A stretch of DNA of 64,000 nucleotides from Pseudobdellovibrionaceae bacterium (GTDB lineage: Bacteria; Bdellovibrionota; Bdellovibrionia; Bdellovibrionales; Bdellovibrionaceae): the NCBI GenBank assembly GCA_019637915.1, contig JAHBUV010000001.1, positions 124,001 through 188,000 on the forward strand. The letters are read 5' to 3'. Of this stretch, positions 1 through 7,812 are shown in pieces. A model generated the notes under the pieces. That model was not told the DNA's origin. It saw nothing but the letters and a program-made list of their open reading frames with translations, and did no database searches. The first letter of the stretch is position 1. The number at the start of each line of letters is the position of its first letter. Position numbers and translations under genes: made by a program.

Positions 1-104
1 CCGACCTGAAGGGTGCGGATGAGCAAATCGCCTTTGACCACATCCGCCGCCGAGGCGCCGCCAGCGACCCAGGTCAGGGCCATCAAAACCAAGAGCTTCT
101 TCAT
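1..104 (-). CDS. Exported protein, N-terminal fragment (cut by window edge)
   Basis: Only the first 34 codons are visible, read leftwards into the window edge. They start MKKLLVLMALTW and continue through a hydrophobic core to an Ala-rich GGASAA end, a classic Sec signal peptide with likely cleavage after the alanines. GGAC lies just upstream of the ATG as a weak ribosome site. The mature part begins DVVKGDLLIRTLQ, which I do not recognise, so no function is offered. Confidence 0.6.
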   Translation of the reverse strand, partial: MKKLLVLMALTWVAGGASAADVVKGDLLIRTLQV

Positions 105-260
105 CGGTCGTCCTTTGCTTTTGAGATCGAACCTGTCACCGAAATCGACCCGGGTGACGTTCTTGGGCCTTTCCGGAAGGCCCGGAAAGCAATGAACGTC
201 GACCCGCAGGCTTTTCAGCTTGATCAGGGCTTCACGGAGCAAAAGCCGTGCAAAGAGGGG

Positions 261-1280
261 CTAGACTTCGATCTGCCGGCGGAGCCAGGCTTCCAATTCG
301 TCCAAGCCCGTTTGGAGGTCGGCATGGGTCTCCCGCAGCCGGCGCAGGGCCTGGTGAACGCTGGCGCCGGTGTAGGGCCGCTCCAGCAGGAGTTCGCGCA
401 ACTCATCGATCAGCGGCGGATGCAGGGAATCGGTGAAGATCCTCATGTCCTTGATCAAGGCCTCTTCGACGCGGAATTGGAAATGGAAGAATCCCAGGGA
501 CAGGTACTCATCCATCTCGTGGGTGAACTCCAGGGTGTGGCCATAGAGCCAGTCCCAGGATTGCAGTTCCTCGTAGGTCGCCTTGAGCCGGGGGATGCCG
601 TTCAGGCTTTCCAGGGAGAGGGGCGTGATCTCGGCCCGGGCCCCGTAAAACGACTCGAACGAGCGGCTGAGGGCGGTGACGATCCGTTCGTGGCTGATCT
701 CGGGGTTGATCTCGTTGAGATTCACCACGCGGGACCGCACCGACTCCTTGCCCTTGGCCTGCAGCTTCTTCGGGCTGGGCGTGAGGTAATGGCTGAGGCG
801 CGAAAGATCCGTGTTCAATAAAAGAGTGCCGTGATGGAAGGCGCGGTCTTTCTTCTCGCGGTAGGCGCTGCCGCTGAATTTCCGCGGTCCGTCGGCGAAG
901 GGGATCAGCAGATCGTTGCGGCCCGAGGCCTCGCCCTCGACGCCGAGGGTTTTCAGCCCGTCGAGGAGGATGCGCACGTTGTTGGCGCGGCTGTAGGACT
1001 CTTTCGGCGACAAGAACGTGAAACAGGTGTTGCCGAGGTCGTGAAAAACCGCGCCGCCGCCGGAGCGCCGCCGGGCCAGGTGAACGCCCTCTTCCTTCAT
1101 GCGCGCGAGGTGGCACTCGGACCAGGGATTCTGATTGCGACCGATGACGACGGTGCTGTCGTTGCGCCACAGGAACAGCACCTGCTGGTCGGGATCCAGG
1201 TGATCGAAGAGCCATTCCTCCGTGCCGATGTTCAGATAGGGATTGAGGCTTTCCGAGAGGAAGATTTTCAGTTTTTCCAT
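261..1280 (-). CDS. lplA: Lipoate-protein ligase A
   Basis: At 339 residues it matches the length of E. coli LplA, including the C-terminal accessory domain. It activates free lipoate with ATP to lipoyl-AMP and transfers it to lysines of 2-oxoacid dehydrogenase E2 subunits and GcvH in the cytosol. The family hallmark RRRSGGGAVFHDLGN is present near residues 70-84, and KFSGSAYR near residue 135 carries the expected catalytic Lys. The start MEKLKIFLSES follows a GGAG ribosome site. It stands alone on the minus strand, so this cell can scavenge lipoate; whether it also makes lipoate cannot be judged here. Confidence 0.93.
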   Translation of the reverse strand: MEKLKIFLSESLNPYLNIGTEEWLFDHLDPDQQVLFLWRNDSTVVIGRNQNPWSECHLARMKEEGVHLARRRSGGGAVFHDLGNTCFTFLSPKESYSRANNVRILLDGLKTLGVEGEASGRNDLLIPFADGPRKFSGSAYREKKDRAFHHGTLLLNTDLSRLSHYLTPSPKKLQAKGKESVRSRVVNLNEINPEISHERIVTALSRSFESFYGARAEITPLSLESLNGIPRLKATYEELQSWDWLYGHTLEFTHEMDEYLSLGFFHFQFRVEEALIKDMRIFTDSLHPPLIDELRELLLERPYTGASVHQALRRLRETHADLQTGLDELEAWLRRQIEV

Positions 1281-1342
1281 GGAGCTCCGACCATAACGCC
1301 GGAGGGAGGCGTCTCCAAGCTGAAACTTCCGGAAATCCCGCC

Positions 1343-2527
1343 CTAGCCCATGCGATCGAGGTCGCGGCGGTGCTCGGCCAGGGCGCGGTGAAGGTCGCGG
1401 AGGGCGTTTTCCATTCTTTCCGTGGATTGCCCGGGTTTGAAGGTCATCGTGGCCTCGTAAAATTCCCGGGCGGGCGCTTCGAGGGCGCCGAGCAGGACGT
1501 CGATCTTCTCCAGGCGTTTCAGGAAAATTTTTTGCGCGTCCTTTTCCCCCCGATGCAGGACCGCCGTGTCGCGCTCATTGAAGAGCAGTGTCATGCGCAG
1601 GCCCTGCCAGGGGTTCCCCTCCGTCTGGCGGAGGATGTTTTTCTGAAACCAGTTGAGGGAGGCCGGCTCGTCCACGATCAATGAGACCCAGAAGTATTTT
1701 TTGCTGGAAGCGTGCCGGACGGGTTCGACCGCGAGGTTTCTCCGGGACAGTTCCCCTTCGAACACTCTCGAGGTCGCTTTCCAGCTTTCGCTGAAGTGGA
1801 TGAAGCGCAGGGCGTGCTGCTGCAGGTACCTCAAAAGGTTCGCGTGTTTTTCGGCGTCGATCTCGCGTTTGAGCCGGCGCAGGGCGATCCCGGCGCTCTG
1901 CCGGTGGGCGAGGATTTCATCCAGGGAGAAGTAAGTGGTGTAGGAGTTTTTCGAGACGGCCCCCGGCAGCGTGGCTTCGCGTTCCATCTCCCGGGTGGTG
2001 ATTTTCGCCTGGAACAGGCGTTCAAAGCCGTTCTCCGTTTGGACGGCCCAGTCCGCGTCCACGGCATGACGGATCTCATGGAGGAGGCTCGGGCTGGGTC
2101 CCTTCGCGCCGAACGAGGCGGCGTCCATGGTGATCGTTCTGTGCCAGGGGCTGTAAGAGGCGTGAACGGATTTTTCGACCAGAGCCGCGATGGAGTAGCG
2201 CAGCTCGACGCCGCGGCGATCCAGGCCCCGGGCGATCTTCGAGATGCGGCTGTCCCCTTGCGGAAGGATGATCAGGCCGGGGAATTCCCGCGAATCGTCG
2301 AGGAGGGTTTCGATGCCTTCCTTCGCGAGGAGGCCTTGCGCGTTTGTCAGGAGATCCGGGTTTTTGGTGGCGCGGTAAATGTCTTCCAGGGCTTTGAGCT
2401 TCTCCGCGACATCCTGGGGGCGGGAGGACGGGGTGAAGACCCGCGCGCAGGAGCTTTGGGCGACGGCGGCGCCCGGAAGGGCTGACATCGCCGAAATCAA
2501 ACAAAACGCCAACCCCAGTGTCCGCAT
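1343..2527 (-). CDS. Secreted protein with HExxH (putative zinc peptidase-like)
   Basis: 394 residues. The chosen start (MRTLGLAFCLISAMS) has GAGGTG upstream and opens a clear signal peptide ending in AVA. An in-frame ATG 18 codons earlier lacks a signal-peptide-like start. The mature protein begins QSSCARVF. A stretch reading SLLHEIRHAVDADW carries an HExxH motif (His150, Glu151, His154 from the chosen start), the zinc-binding signature of many metallopeptidases. I cannot identify a family or third ligand with certainty. The C-terminal half is charged and helical-looking. No conserved operon partner is adjacent. Confidence 0.7.
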   Translation of the reverse strand: MRTLGLAFCLISAMSALPGAAVAQSSCARVFTPSSRPQDVAEKLKALEDIYRATKNPDLLTNAQGLLAKEGIETLLDDSREFPGLIILPQGDSRISKIARGLDRRGVELRYSIAALVEKSVHASYSPWHRTITMDAASFGAKGPSPSLLHEIRHAVDADWAVQTENGFERLFQAKITTREMEREATLPGAVSKNSYTTYFSLDEILAHRQSAGIALRRLKREIDAEKHANLLRYLQQHALRFIHFSESWKATSRVFEGELSRRNLAVEPVRHASSKKYFWVSLIVDEPASLNWFQKNILRQTEGNPWQGLRMTLLFNERDTAVLHRGEKDAQKIFLKRLEKIDVLLGALEAPAREFYEATMTFKPGQSTERMENALRDLHRALAEHRRDLDRMG

Positions 2528-2686
2528 CGCGCACCTCGCCCCTTCACGGAGCAAAGGCGGCGCCAGGGGGCGGCGGTTCAAGCCCGTTTAAACACCGTTG
2601 GAAGGCGGGATATTCCCTGGCGGGGCCCCGGAGGACAATCCTGGCTGGGGGGAGTCGATTTTTTAGACAGGTCTCCGGCGGGGGCT

Positions 2687-3994
2687 TCAGAGGAACAGGC
2701 TGACCACGGCCGCCGTCATCAGGGTCGACAGCGCTCCGCCCAGCACGGCCCGCAATCCCAGGCGGGCGAGTTCGCCCCGGCGGTTCGGCGCCAGGGGGGC
2801 GATGCCGCCGATCTGGATGGCGATGGAGGAGAAGTTCGCGAAGCCGCTCAGGGCGTAGCTCAGGATGATGAAGCTGCGATCGCTCAGCCGGCCCGAGAGG
2901 TCCGACAGGTGCAGGTACGCGACGAACTCATTGAGCACGGTTTTTTCGCCCAGCAGGGCGCCGGCCAGGACCACTTCCTGCGAGGGGATGCCGATGACCC
3001 AGGCGATGGGCGCGAAGACCCAACCGAGCAGCATCTGCAAAGACAGGGTCGCGGGCTCGCCCGGCACGCGCAGGGCTTCCGGAACGAGGGGTTGTCCCCA
3101 GTGTTCGAAACCGGTCCACAGGCCGATCTGCCCGAGCAGGGCGTTCAGCATCGCCATGAGGGCGATGAAGGCGACGAGCATGGCGCCGACGTTGAGGGCG
3201 AGCATCAGTCCTTCGGAGGCGCCGCTCGCCGCCGCGTCGATGACGTTGGCGTGGGGGCTGCGGTTCGCCTCGTGGGGAATGCGCCCGAAGGTTTCGGGCA
3301 CTTCGCGTTCGGGGATGATGATTTTGCTGATGAGGATGGCGGCCGGCGCGCTCAGGATGCTCGCGGTCAGGAGGTGGCCGCCGATGTCGGGGATGCGGTC
3401 ACGCAGGAGGCCCACGTAGGCCGCCATCACGCCGCCCGCCGTGTTGGCCATGCCGCCGATCATCACGCACAGCAGTTCGCTGCGGGTCATGGAGGGCACG
3501 AAGGGCTTGATGATCAGCGGCGCCTCGGTCTGGCCGACGAAGATGTTGGCCGCCGCGGCCAGGGTCTCGGCCCCCGAGGTGCGCATGGTCTTCTGCATGA
3601 TCACGGCGAAGAAGTTCGTGATCTTCTGCATGATGTGCAGGTGGTAGAGCACCGACATGAGCGAGCCGATGAAGACGATGGTGGGCAGGACCTGCACGGC
3701 CATGATGAAGCCCGACTGGTCGGTGTCGGCGAGGCTGCCGAACATGAAGCGCGTGCCCTCGAGGGTGAAATCGATCGTGGCGTTGATGGCGTTGTTGGCG
3801 GCCTCGAACAGAAACCGCAAGGGCCCGCCGATGCCGAGGGCGGGAACGCCCAGGACCAGCAGGCAGAACAGCACCTGCAGGGCGAGCCCCCAGGCCACGA
3901 GATGCCACGGGAAGCGGCGCCGGGCATCGGAGAACAGCCAGGCGATCGCGATCAGCACGCCGAGCCCGAAAAGAGGGATGAGACGATCCATCAT
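2687..3994 (-). CDS. CNT-family nucleoside transporter
   Basis: 435-residue polytopic inner-membrane protein with about ten hydrophobic segments, of the concentrative nucleoside transporter family (NupC type), importing nucleosides with a cation gradient. The family signature VGQTEAPL lies mid-protein, and the second conserved region shows NEFVAYLHL. The start MMDRLIPLFG is preceded by AGGAAGG. An upstream in-frame ATG would add a cysteine/leucine-rich tail without a ribosome site and was rejected. Substrate preference and coupling ion (H+ or Na+) cannot be told from sequence alone. Confidence 0.9.
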   Translation of the reverse strand: MMDRLIPLFGLGVLIAIAWLFSDARRRFPWHLVAWGLALQVLFCLLVLGVPALGIGGPLRFLFEAANNAINATIDFTLEGTRFMFGSLADTDQSGFIMAVQVLPTIVFIGSLMSVLYHLHIMQKITNFFAVIMQKTMRTSGAETLAAAANIFVGQTEAPLIIKPFVPSMTRSELLCVMIGGMANTAGGVMAAYVGLLRDRIPDIGGHLLTASILSAPAAILISKIIIPEREVPETFGRIPHEANRSPHANVIDAAASGASEGLMLALNVGAMLVAFIALMAMLNALLGQIGLWTGFEHWGQPLVPEALRVPGEPATLSLQMLLGWVFAPIAWVIGIPSQEVVLAGALLGEKTVLNEFVAYLHLSDLSGRLSDRSFIILSYALSGFANFSSIAIQIGGIAPLAPNRRGELARLGLRAVLGGALSTLMTAAVVSLFL

Positions 3995-4193
3995 GCGGTC
4001 CTTCCTACCGGAAGGGAGCACCGCCGTCAGCAAACAAAGGGGGAGGATCAAAGGACGTGATCCTTAAGAACAAAGTCAGGGCATTTCATGGTTTGATTTT
4101 CCGATTTTCGGATGTCGATGATCGATTTTCGAATTGGGGGAATGGCTCGTGCTGTCGCGGCTCGCTTGGAAAATGGAGAATCGAAAATCGAGG

Positions 4194-4214
4194 AAATTTT
4201 GCGCAGCAAAATTT
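4194..4214 (-). terminator. Hairpin immediately 3' of tRNA-Gly
   Basis: Perfect 9-bp inverted repeat AAATTTTGC / GCAAAATTT with a 3-base loop, directly abutting the encoded CCA end of the tRNA. It may act in 3' processing or termination. It lacks a strong U-tract, so termination is inferred only from position. Confidence 0.35.
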
Positions 4215-4289
4215 GGAGCGGGAGACGGGGCTCAAACCCGCGACCTATGCCTTGGCAAGGCATCGCTCTATCAACTGAGCTACTCCCGC
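4214..4289 (-). tRNA. tRNA-Gly(GCC)
   Basis: Folds as a full cloverleaf on the minus strand: acceptor stem GCGGGAG/CTCCCGC, D-arm AGCTCAGTTGATAGAGC, anticodon stem ATGCC/GGCAT around TTGCCAA with anticodon GCC, and T-arm GGGTTTGAGCCC. The 3' CCA is encoded (complement of TGG at 4214-4216). It reads Gly GGC and GGU codons. Confidence 0.96.
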
Positions 4290-4305
4290 GCTCACAGAGA
4301 AGGGC

Positions 4306-4334
4306 AAATTACTGTTGTCCCCCGGCCTTGTCAA
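4306..4334 (-). promoter_or_regulatory. Promoter of tRNA-Gly
   Basis: On the minus strand a perfect -35 TTGACA (4329-4334) is followed after 17 bases by TAATTT (4306-4311), about 17 bases before the tRNA 5' end. The fit to a housekeeping sigma promoter is good in spacing and -35, weaker in the -10. It interleaves with a possible rightward promoter (4315-4343) for the next gene. Confidence 0.5.
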
Positions 4335-4349
4335 TGGTCAGATTAAAAA

Positions 4350-4553
4350 ATGCGAAGAGCCGTGGCGCGTTCGATGAAAAAGTGGCTGATCCTGCTGTTT
4401 TTGGCGGTGATTGCCTATTTCTCAGGCTGGGTGCTGGGCACGCGGATGAAAAACCAGCAGATGGTGCGACTTCAGAACAGCGAAATGATGGACGCCGGGG
4501 CGAAGGACGGCAGGGGCGGCACGGAGTGGCGGGCCGAGGCGATTTTGACGTAA
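4350..4553 (+). CDS. Small membrane-anchored protein
   Basis: 67 residues: a short basic N-terminus, then one hydrophobic segment (WLILLFLAVIAYFSGWVLG), then a polar tail. It is probably a single-pass inner-membrane or signal-anchor protein of unknown function. A promoter-like pair TTGTCC-17-TCAGAT ends 6 bases before this ATG, which favours it over the internal ATG at 4374 and suggests a leaderless mRNA. Its 3' end overlaps a small minus-strand ORF. Confidence 0.45.
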   Translation: MRRAVARSMKKWLILLFLAVIAYFSGWVLGTRMKNQQMVRLQNSEMMDAGAKDGRGGTEWRAEAILT

Positions 4554-4615
4554 CAGCTGATCAGGATCGCCATGAAGATCCAGAACCAATTCGACGGGGT
4601 GAAATAGTCAAACAT
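4472..4615 (-). CDS. Small membrane protein coupled to pgsA
   Basis: 47 residues beginning MFDYFTPSNWFWIFMAILIS, one hydrophobic segment, then a Ser/Pro/Ala tail. The ATG overlaps the pgsA stop codon (TGATG), and AAGGTGG lies at good spacing inside the pgsA end, so translational coupling is plausible. Function is unknown. It overlaps antisense the tail of the small rightward ORF at 4350, so the two cannot both be assumed real. Confidence 0.45.
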   Translation of the reverse strand: MFDYFTPSNWFWIFMAILISCYVKIASARHSVPPLPSFAPASIISLF

Positions 4616-5184
4616 CAGGCCACCTTTTGACGACCGGCCAGGTAGGCGCGGTGGTACTCGAGCCCGCTTGCTATACTCAAAATCGTTGAAAACCACAAGA
4701 GAGCGTAGCCCAAAGGGCCCAACCAGGCGCCGCCACCGGGTAAAAAGGGAAGGTCCCAAAGGATGACGGCGGGAATGCCGGCCATCTGCAGGGCGGTTTT
4801 CCATTTGCCGGCCTGGCGGGCGGCGATGATGACCCCGTCGGCGGCGGCCACGGCGCGGATGGCGCCGATCCAGGTGTCCCGGGCGGTCAGCAGGATCACC
4901 AGAAACGGATCGACTTTGCCCGGCAGGATCAGCAGGGTCAGCACGCTGGTGACGAGGATCTTATCGGCCACCGGGTCCATGAATTTGCCCATGGTGGAAA
5001 CGGCGTTGTACTTGCGCGCGAAGTAACCGTCGTAATAGTCGCTGACGGACGCCAGGATGAACAGCCCCGCCGCCACCATGTTCCAGGCGAGAGTGTTGGG
5101 CCACAACGCCGCCACGATCGGGATCGTCAGCACGATTCTCAGCAGAGTGATTTGCATGGGGAGGCGAGTCTTCCAGGTCGACAT
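4615..5184 (-). CDS. pgsA: CDP-diacylglycerol-glycerol-3-phosphate phosphatidyltransferase
   Basis: 189-residue multi-pass membrane enzyme that makes phosphatidylglycerol phosphate from CDP-diacylglycerol and glycerol-3-phosphate, the committed step to phosphatidylglycerol and cardiolipin. The complete CDP-alcohol phosphotransferase motif is visible near residues 49-74: DYYDGYFAR, then G, D and D in MGKFMDPVAD. Length and hydrophobic pattern fit PgsA rather than phosphatidylserine synthase, though substrate assignment within this superfamily is never certain from the motif. It is divergent from the YbgC-type gene. Confidence 0.9.
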   Translation of the reverse strand: MSTWKTRLPMQITLLRIVLTIPIVAALWPNTLAWNMVAAGLFILASVSDYYDGYFARKYNAVSTMGKFMDPVADKILVTSVLTLLILPGKVDPFLVILLTARDTWIGAIRAVAAADGVIIAARQAGKWKTALQMAGIPAVILWDLPFLPGGGAWLGPLGYALLWFSTILSIASGLEYHRAYLAGRQKVA

Positions 5185-5231
5185 CCTGCTCAGGATTAAG
5201 ACATCGAGCGTCGGAAGTCATGAAAAATCTG

Positions 5232-5260
5232 GTCACAGGCGGGGTGCATCCGGCACAGAT
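5232..5260 (+). promoter_or_regulatory. Candidate promoter of the YbgC-type gene
   Basis: GTCACA (5232-5237), 17 bases, ACAGAT (5255-5260), then 6 bases to the ATG at 5267. Individually weak, but it shares spacing and start position with several other genes in this window. No ribosome site precedes the ATG. Confidence 0.3.
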
Positions 5261-5266
5261 AAAACC

Positions 5267-5683
5267 ATGTTCGTGCACCGCCACCTCGTGCAGTTTTATG
5301 AGACGGATTTGATGGGGATCATCCATCATTCCAATTACCTGCGTTTTTATGAAGAAGCCCGTGTCGCGTGGGCCCATGCCCGGGGGCTGATCGATTATCA
5401 GCAGCCGGGCTCCGCCGCGCACTTCGCGGTCCTCGAGACGCAAGTGAAACACTTGAGACCGGGGCGTTTCGGCGATTCCTTGGAGATCGATGTGCAGGCG
5501 CGTCGTGACGGGGTCAGGGTGATTTTCCAGTACCGCCTGCGCCGGGGGGGCGAGGTGCTGAGCGTCGCGGAGACGCGGCACGTGCCTTTGAGCGCGGAAC
5601 TCAAGCCCATCCGCCTGCCCCTTCCCATTAAGACCGTTTTGGAGAAAGAAACATGGACAGAAACCTGGCTCTTGAATTCGTGA
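5267..5683 (+). CDS. YbgC/4-hydroxybenzoyl-CoA-type acyl-CoA thioesterase
   Basis: 138-residue hotdog-fold thioesterase. Its N-terminus VQFYETDLMGIIHHSNYLRF matches the catalytic signature of the family (Asp of YxTD followed by G..H.NY). It hydrolyses acyl-CoA or acyl-ACP thioesters in the cytosol; in many bacteria this family is tied to phospholipid metabolism or the Tol-Pal locus, but no tol genes are near. The start MFVHRHL was chosen because the longer upstream reading is not thioesterase-like. The last 31 bases overlap glpX. Confidence 0.85.
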   Translation: MFVHRHLVQFYETDLMGIIHHSNYLRFYEEARVAWAHARGLIDYQQPGSAAHFAVLETQVKHLRPGRFGDSLEIDVQARRDGVRVIFQYRLRRGGEVLSVAETRHVPLSAELKPIRLPLPIKTVLEKETWTETWLLNS

Positions 5684-6612
5684 GGATCACTGAAGCGGCT
5701 TCCCTTTCCTGCGCCCGATTGATGGGGCGGGGGGATGAGAAGGCGGCGGACGCGGCGGCCGTCGATGCCATGAGAAAAGCCTTCGACTCCGTTCAGATCG
5801 ACGGCACCGTCGTCATCGGCGAGGGCGAGCGCGATGAGGCCCCGATGCTCTACATCGGGGAGAAGGTGGGTCGTCAGAGCGCCGAGGCCCCGGCCGTGGA
5901 CATCGCCTTGGATCCCCTCGAGGGCACCACGATTTGCGCCAAGGGCGGCGTGGGCGCCATCTCGGTGATCGCGGTGGCGGAAAAAGGCCGCTTCCTGCAC
6001 GCCCCCGACACTTATATGGAGAAAATCGCCTGCGGCCCCGGCGCCAAAGGCTGCATCGATCTGGATCTGGCGCCGGCGGAGAACATCCACCGCGTGGCCG
6101 AGAAGCTGAACAAACCGGTGGAGGACGTGACGGTGGTGATCCTCGATCGTCCCCGCCACGCCGACCTGATCGCGTCCGTTCGCGGGACCGGCGCGCGCAT
6201 CCAGCTCATCAGCGACGGGGACGTTTCGGCCGCCGTGGCGACGGGCTGGGGCGAATCGGGCATCGATCTCCTGATGGGCATCGGCGGCGCGCCGGAGGGC
6301 GTGATCTCCGCCGCGGCCATGCGCTGCCTGGGCGGCGACTTCCAGGGCCGCCTGAAATTCCGCAACGAAGAGGAAAAACAGCGCGCCACCCGCATGGGCG
6401 TGAAAAACCTCGGGCAGAAATTCACCATGGAGCAGCTGGCTTCGGGCTCCGTCATGTTCGTCGCCACGGGCGTCACCGACGGTCCGCTGCTGAAAGGCGT
6501 GAAGATGCTGCCGGGCCGCCTGGCGCGCACGCACTCCATCGTCATGCGTTCGAAGAGCGGCACCATCCGCACGGTTGAAACCTTGCACAACCTGCAGATC
6601 AAGCCCCTGTGA
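5653..6612 (+). CDS. glpX: Fructose-1,6-bisphosphatase class II
   Basis: 319 residues, family length. It dephosphorylates fructose-1,6-bisphosphate in gluconeogenesis. Diagnostic stretches are IGEGERDEAPMLYIGE (about residues 55-70), DIALDPLEGTTICAKG with metal-binding Asp/Glu, and GIGGAPEGVISAAAMRC. GAGAAAG before the ATG is a fair ribosome site. The gene begins inside the end of the thioesterase gene, implying one transcript. Confidence 0.96.
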   Translation: MDRNLALEFVRITEAASLSCARLMGRGDEKAADAAAVDAMRKAFDSVQIDGTVVIGEGERDEAPMLYIGEKVGRQSAEAPAVDIALDPLEGTTICAKGGVGAISVIAVAEKGRFLHAPDTYMEKIACGPGAKGCIDLDLAPAENIHRVAEKLNKPVEDVTVVILDRPRHADLIASVRGTGARIQLISDGDVSAAVATGWGESGIDLLMGIGGAPEGVISAAAMRCLGGDFQGRLKFRNEEEKQRATRMGVKNLGQKFTMEQLASGSVMFVATGVTDGPLLKGVKMLPGRLARTHSIVMRSKSGTIRTVETLHNLQIKPL

Positions 6613-6622
6613 GCCCGGGACC

Positions 6623-6922
6623 GTGGCGTTGAAGCTGATCTGCTTTCATTGCGGCAAAGAGATGGAGTTCGTCGAACGGGTGGGCCTGCGCGACGAATGC
6701 CCGGGCTGCCGCTCCGACGCCCACGTCTGCAAGAACTGCGAATTCTACGACGTGAAGGTTTACAACGAATGCCGGGAGACGCAGGCCGAAGTGGTGCGCG
6801 AGAAAGAGCGCTTCAACCGCTGCGATTATTTCCGTCCCCGCGGCGGCGGCGGACCGGGCGCCGTGCAGGACAAGACGGCGGCTTTGCGGGCGGCGGCCGA
6901 GGCCCTCTTCAAGAAGTCTTGA
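6623..6922 (+). CDS. Cys-rich zinc-ribbon protein
   Basis: About 99 residues from a GTG start 10 bases after glpX. Cysteines pair as CFHC, CPGC and CKNC, followed by two further single Cys and a FNRCDYFRP end, a layout typical of small zinc-ribbon proteins. The GTG start was preferred because the only in-frame ATG lies inside glpX and adds Cys-rich non-conserved-looking sequence; a TTG two codons on is also possible. Function is unknown. Position suggests cotranscription with glpX. Confidence 0.7.
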   Translation: MALKLICFHCGKEMEFVERVGLRDECPGCRSDAHVCKNCEFYDVKVYNECRETQAEVVREKERFNRCDYFRPRGGGGPGAVQDKTAALRAAAEALFKKS

Positions 6923-6947
6923 CAGCTCCGTAAAAATCCGTGGGAAT
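6919..6947 (+). promoter_or_regulatory. Candidate promoter of the START-like gene
   Basis: A perfect TTGACA (6919-6924) overlaps the stop codon of the previous gene; after 17 bases comes GGGAAT (6942-6947), five bases before the ATG at 6953. The -35 is excellent, the -10 poor. Confidence 0.3.
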
Positions 6948-6952
6948 AGGGC

Positions 6953-7384
6953 ATGGCAAGCGCAAGCACGACCGAAGTTTTCAATTGCACGCCCGCGGAG
7001 TTCTTCAAAATCGTCATCGACTATCCGAACTACCCGCAATTTTTGTCGGAAGTGAAGAAGTGCACGGTCCTCAAGACCGAAGGGGAGCGCAAGCTCATCG
7101 AGTACCAGGTGTCGATGATCAAGAGTTTCAAATACAGCCTGTGGATGACCGAGCAGGAGCCGGGCCTGGTGTCCTGGGAGTTCGCCGGCGGGGACATCTT
7201 CAAAACCATGAAGGGGCATTGGAAGCTGGAGGATCAGGCCGGCAAGTGCCGCGCCACCTACTTCGTCGACGCGACCTTCGGCCTGTTCGTGCCGGGGCCG
7301 GTGACGAAAGCCCTGTTGGACGTGAACCTGCCGAACATGGTCAGCGCCTATCACAAACGGATCAAAACGATTTATGGCAAGTGA
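6953..7384 (+). CDS. SRPBCC/START-like protein (COQ10-type polyketide cyclase fold)
   Basis: 143 residues. The opening STTEVFNCTPAEFFKIVIDY and the YPNYPQFLSEVKKC segment are typical of COQ10/RatA-like START-fold proteins, which bind hydrophobic ligands such as quinones or lipids. The body alternates beta strands around WEFAGGDIFKTMKGHW, and the end LLDVNLPNMVSAYHKRI fits the long C-terminal helix. Ligand unknown. It overlaps the next gene by 11 bases, so the two are probably one unit. Confidence 0.75.
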   Translation: MASASTTEVFNCTPAEFFKIVIDYPNYPQFLSEVKKCTVLKTEGERKLIEYQVSMIKSFKYSLWMTEQEPGLVSWEFAGGDIFKTMKGHWKLEDQAGKCRATYFVDATFGLFVPGPVTKALLDVNLPNMVSAYHKRIKTIYGK

Positions 7385-7757
7385 CGAAGGCCACGAGAGG
7401 AAAAGCTCCAAGAAGGAGCGCGAGGACCTGGCCGGAATGGCGGCGGGCCTCATGGGGGACGCCCTCAAGAAAGTCTTCAGCGTCGGCGTCTCCGCGGCCT
7501 TCATGACGGAGGAAAACGTCCGCCAGTACCTGCAGGACATGAAGCTGCCCAAGGAAGTCCTGGGCCTGGTCCTTCAGAGCGCCAACCGCTCCAAGGACGA
7601 GATCACCAACCGCGTGTCCAACGAGATCATCAAGATCGTCTCCAAGATCGACTGGGTGAAGGAACTGGCCCGCTTCGCCGAGAGCCACAAATTCAAGATC
7701 TCGGCCGAGATCGACATCATCCGCAAAGAAAACCTGAGATCCGGCAAGGAAGGTTAA
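7374..7757 (+). CDS. Small helical protein of unknown function
   Basis: 127 residues, translationally coupled to the START-like gene. It is highly charged and Lys/Glu-rich at the ends, with a central segment LPKEVLGLVLQSANRSKDEITNRVSNEIIKIV that looks like a long amphipathic helix. The pattern recalls phasin/polyhydroxyalkanoate-granule-type helical proteins, but I see no diagnostic motif and make no assignment. There is no signal peptide, so it is cytosolic. Confidence 0.6.
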   Translation: MASDEGHERKSSKKEREDLAGMAAGLMGDALKKVFSVGVSAAFMTEENVRQYLQDMKLPKEVLGLVLQSANRSKDEITNRVSNEIIKIVSKIDWVKELARFAESHKFKISAEIDIIRKENLRSGKEG

Positions 7758-7812
7758 AACAGGGCTCGAGAGCTTTCCTCGCGACGCCGATTCTCCTCCT
7801 GGAGAGGTGCGC

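Noticed and set aside
105-260. Hairpin GGGCCTT/AAGGCCC (165-183) as a terminator of lplA
   Set aside because: It lacks a T-tract and lies about 80 bases beyond the lplA stop, close to the next start; too weak to call.
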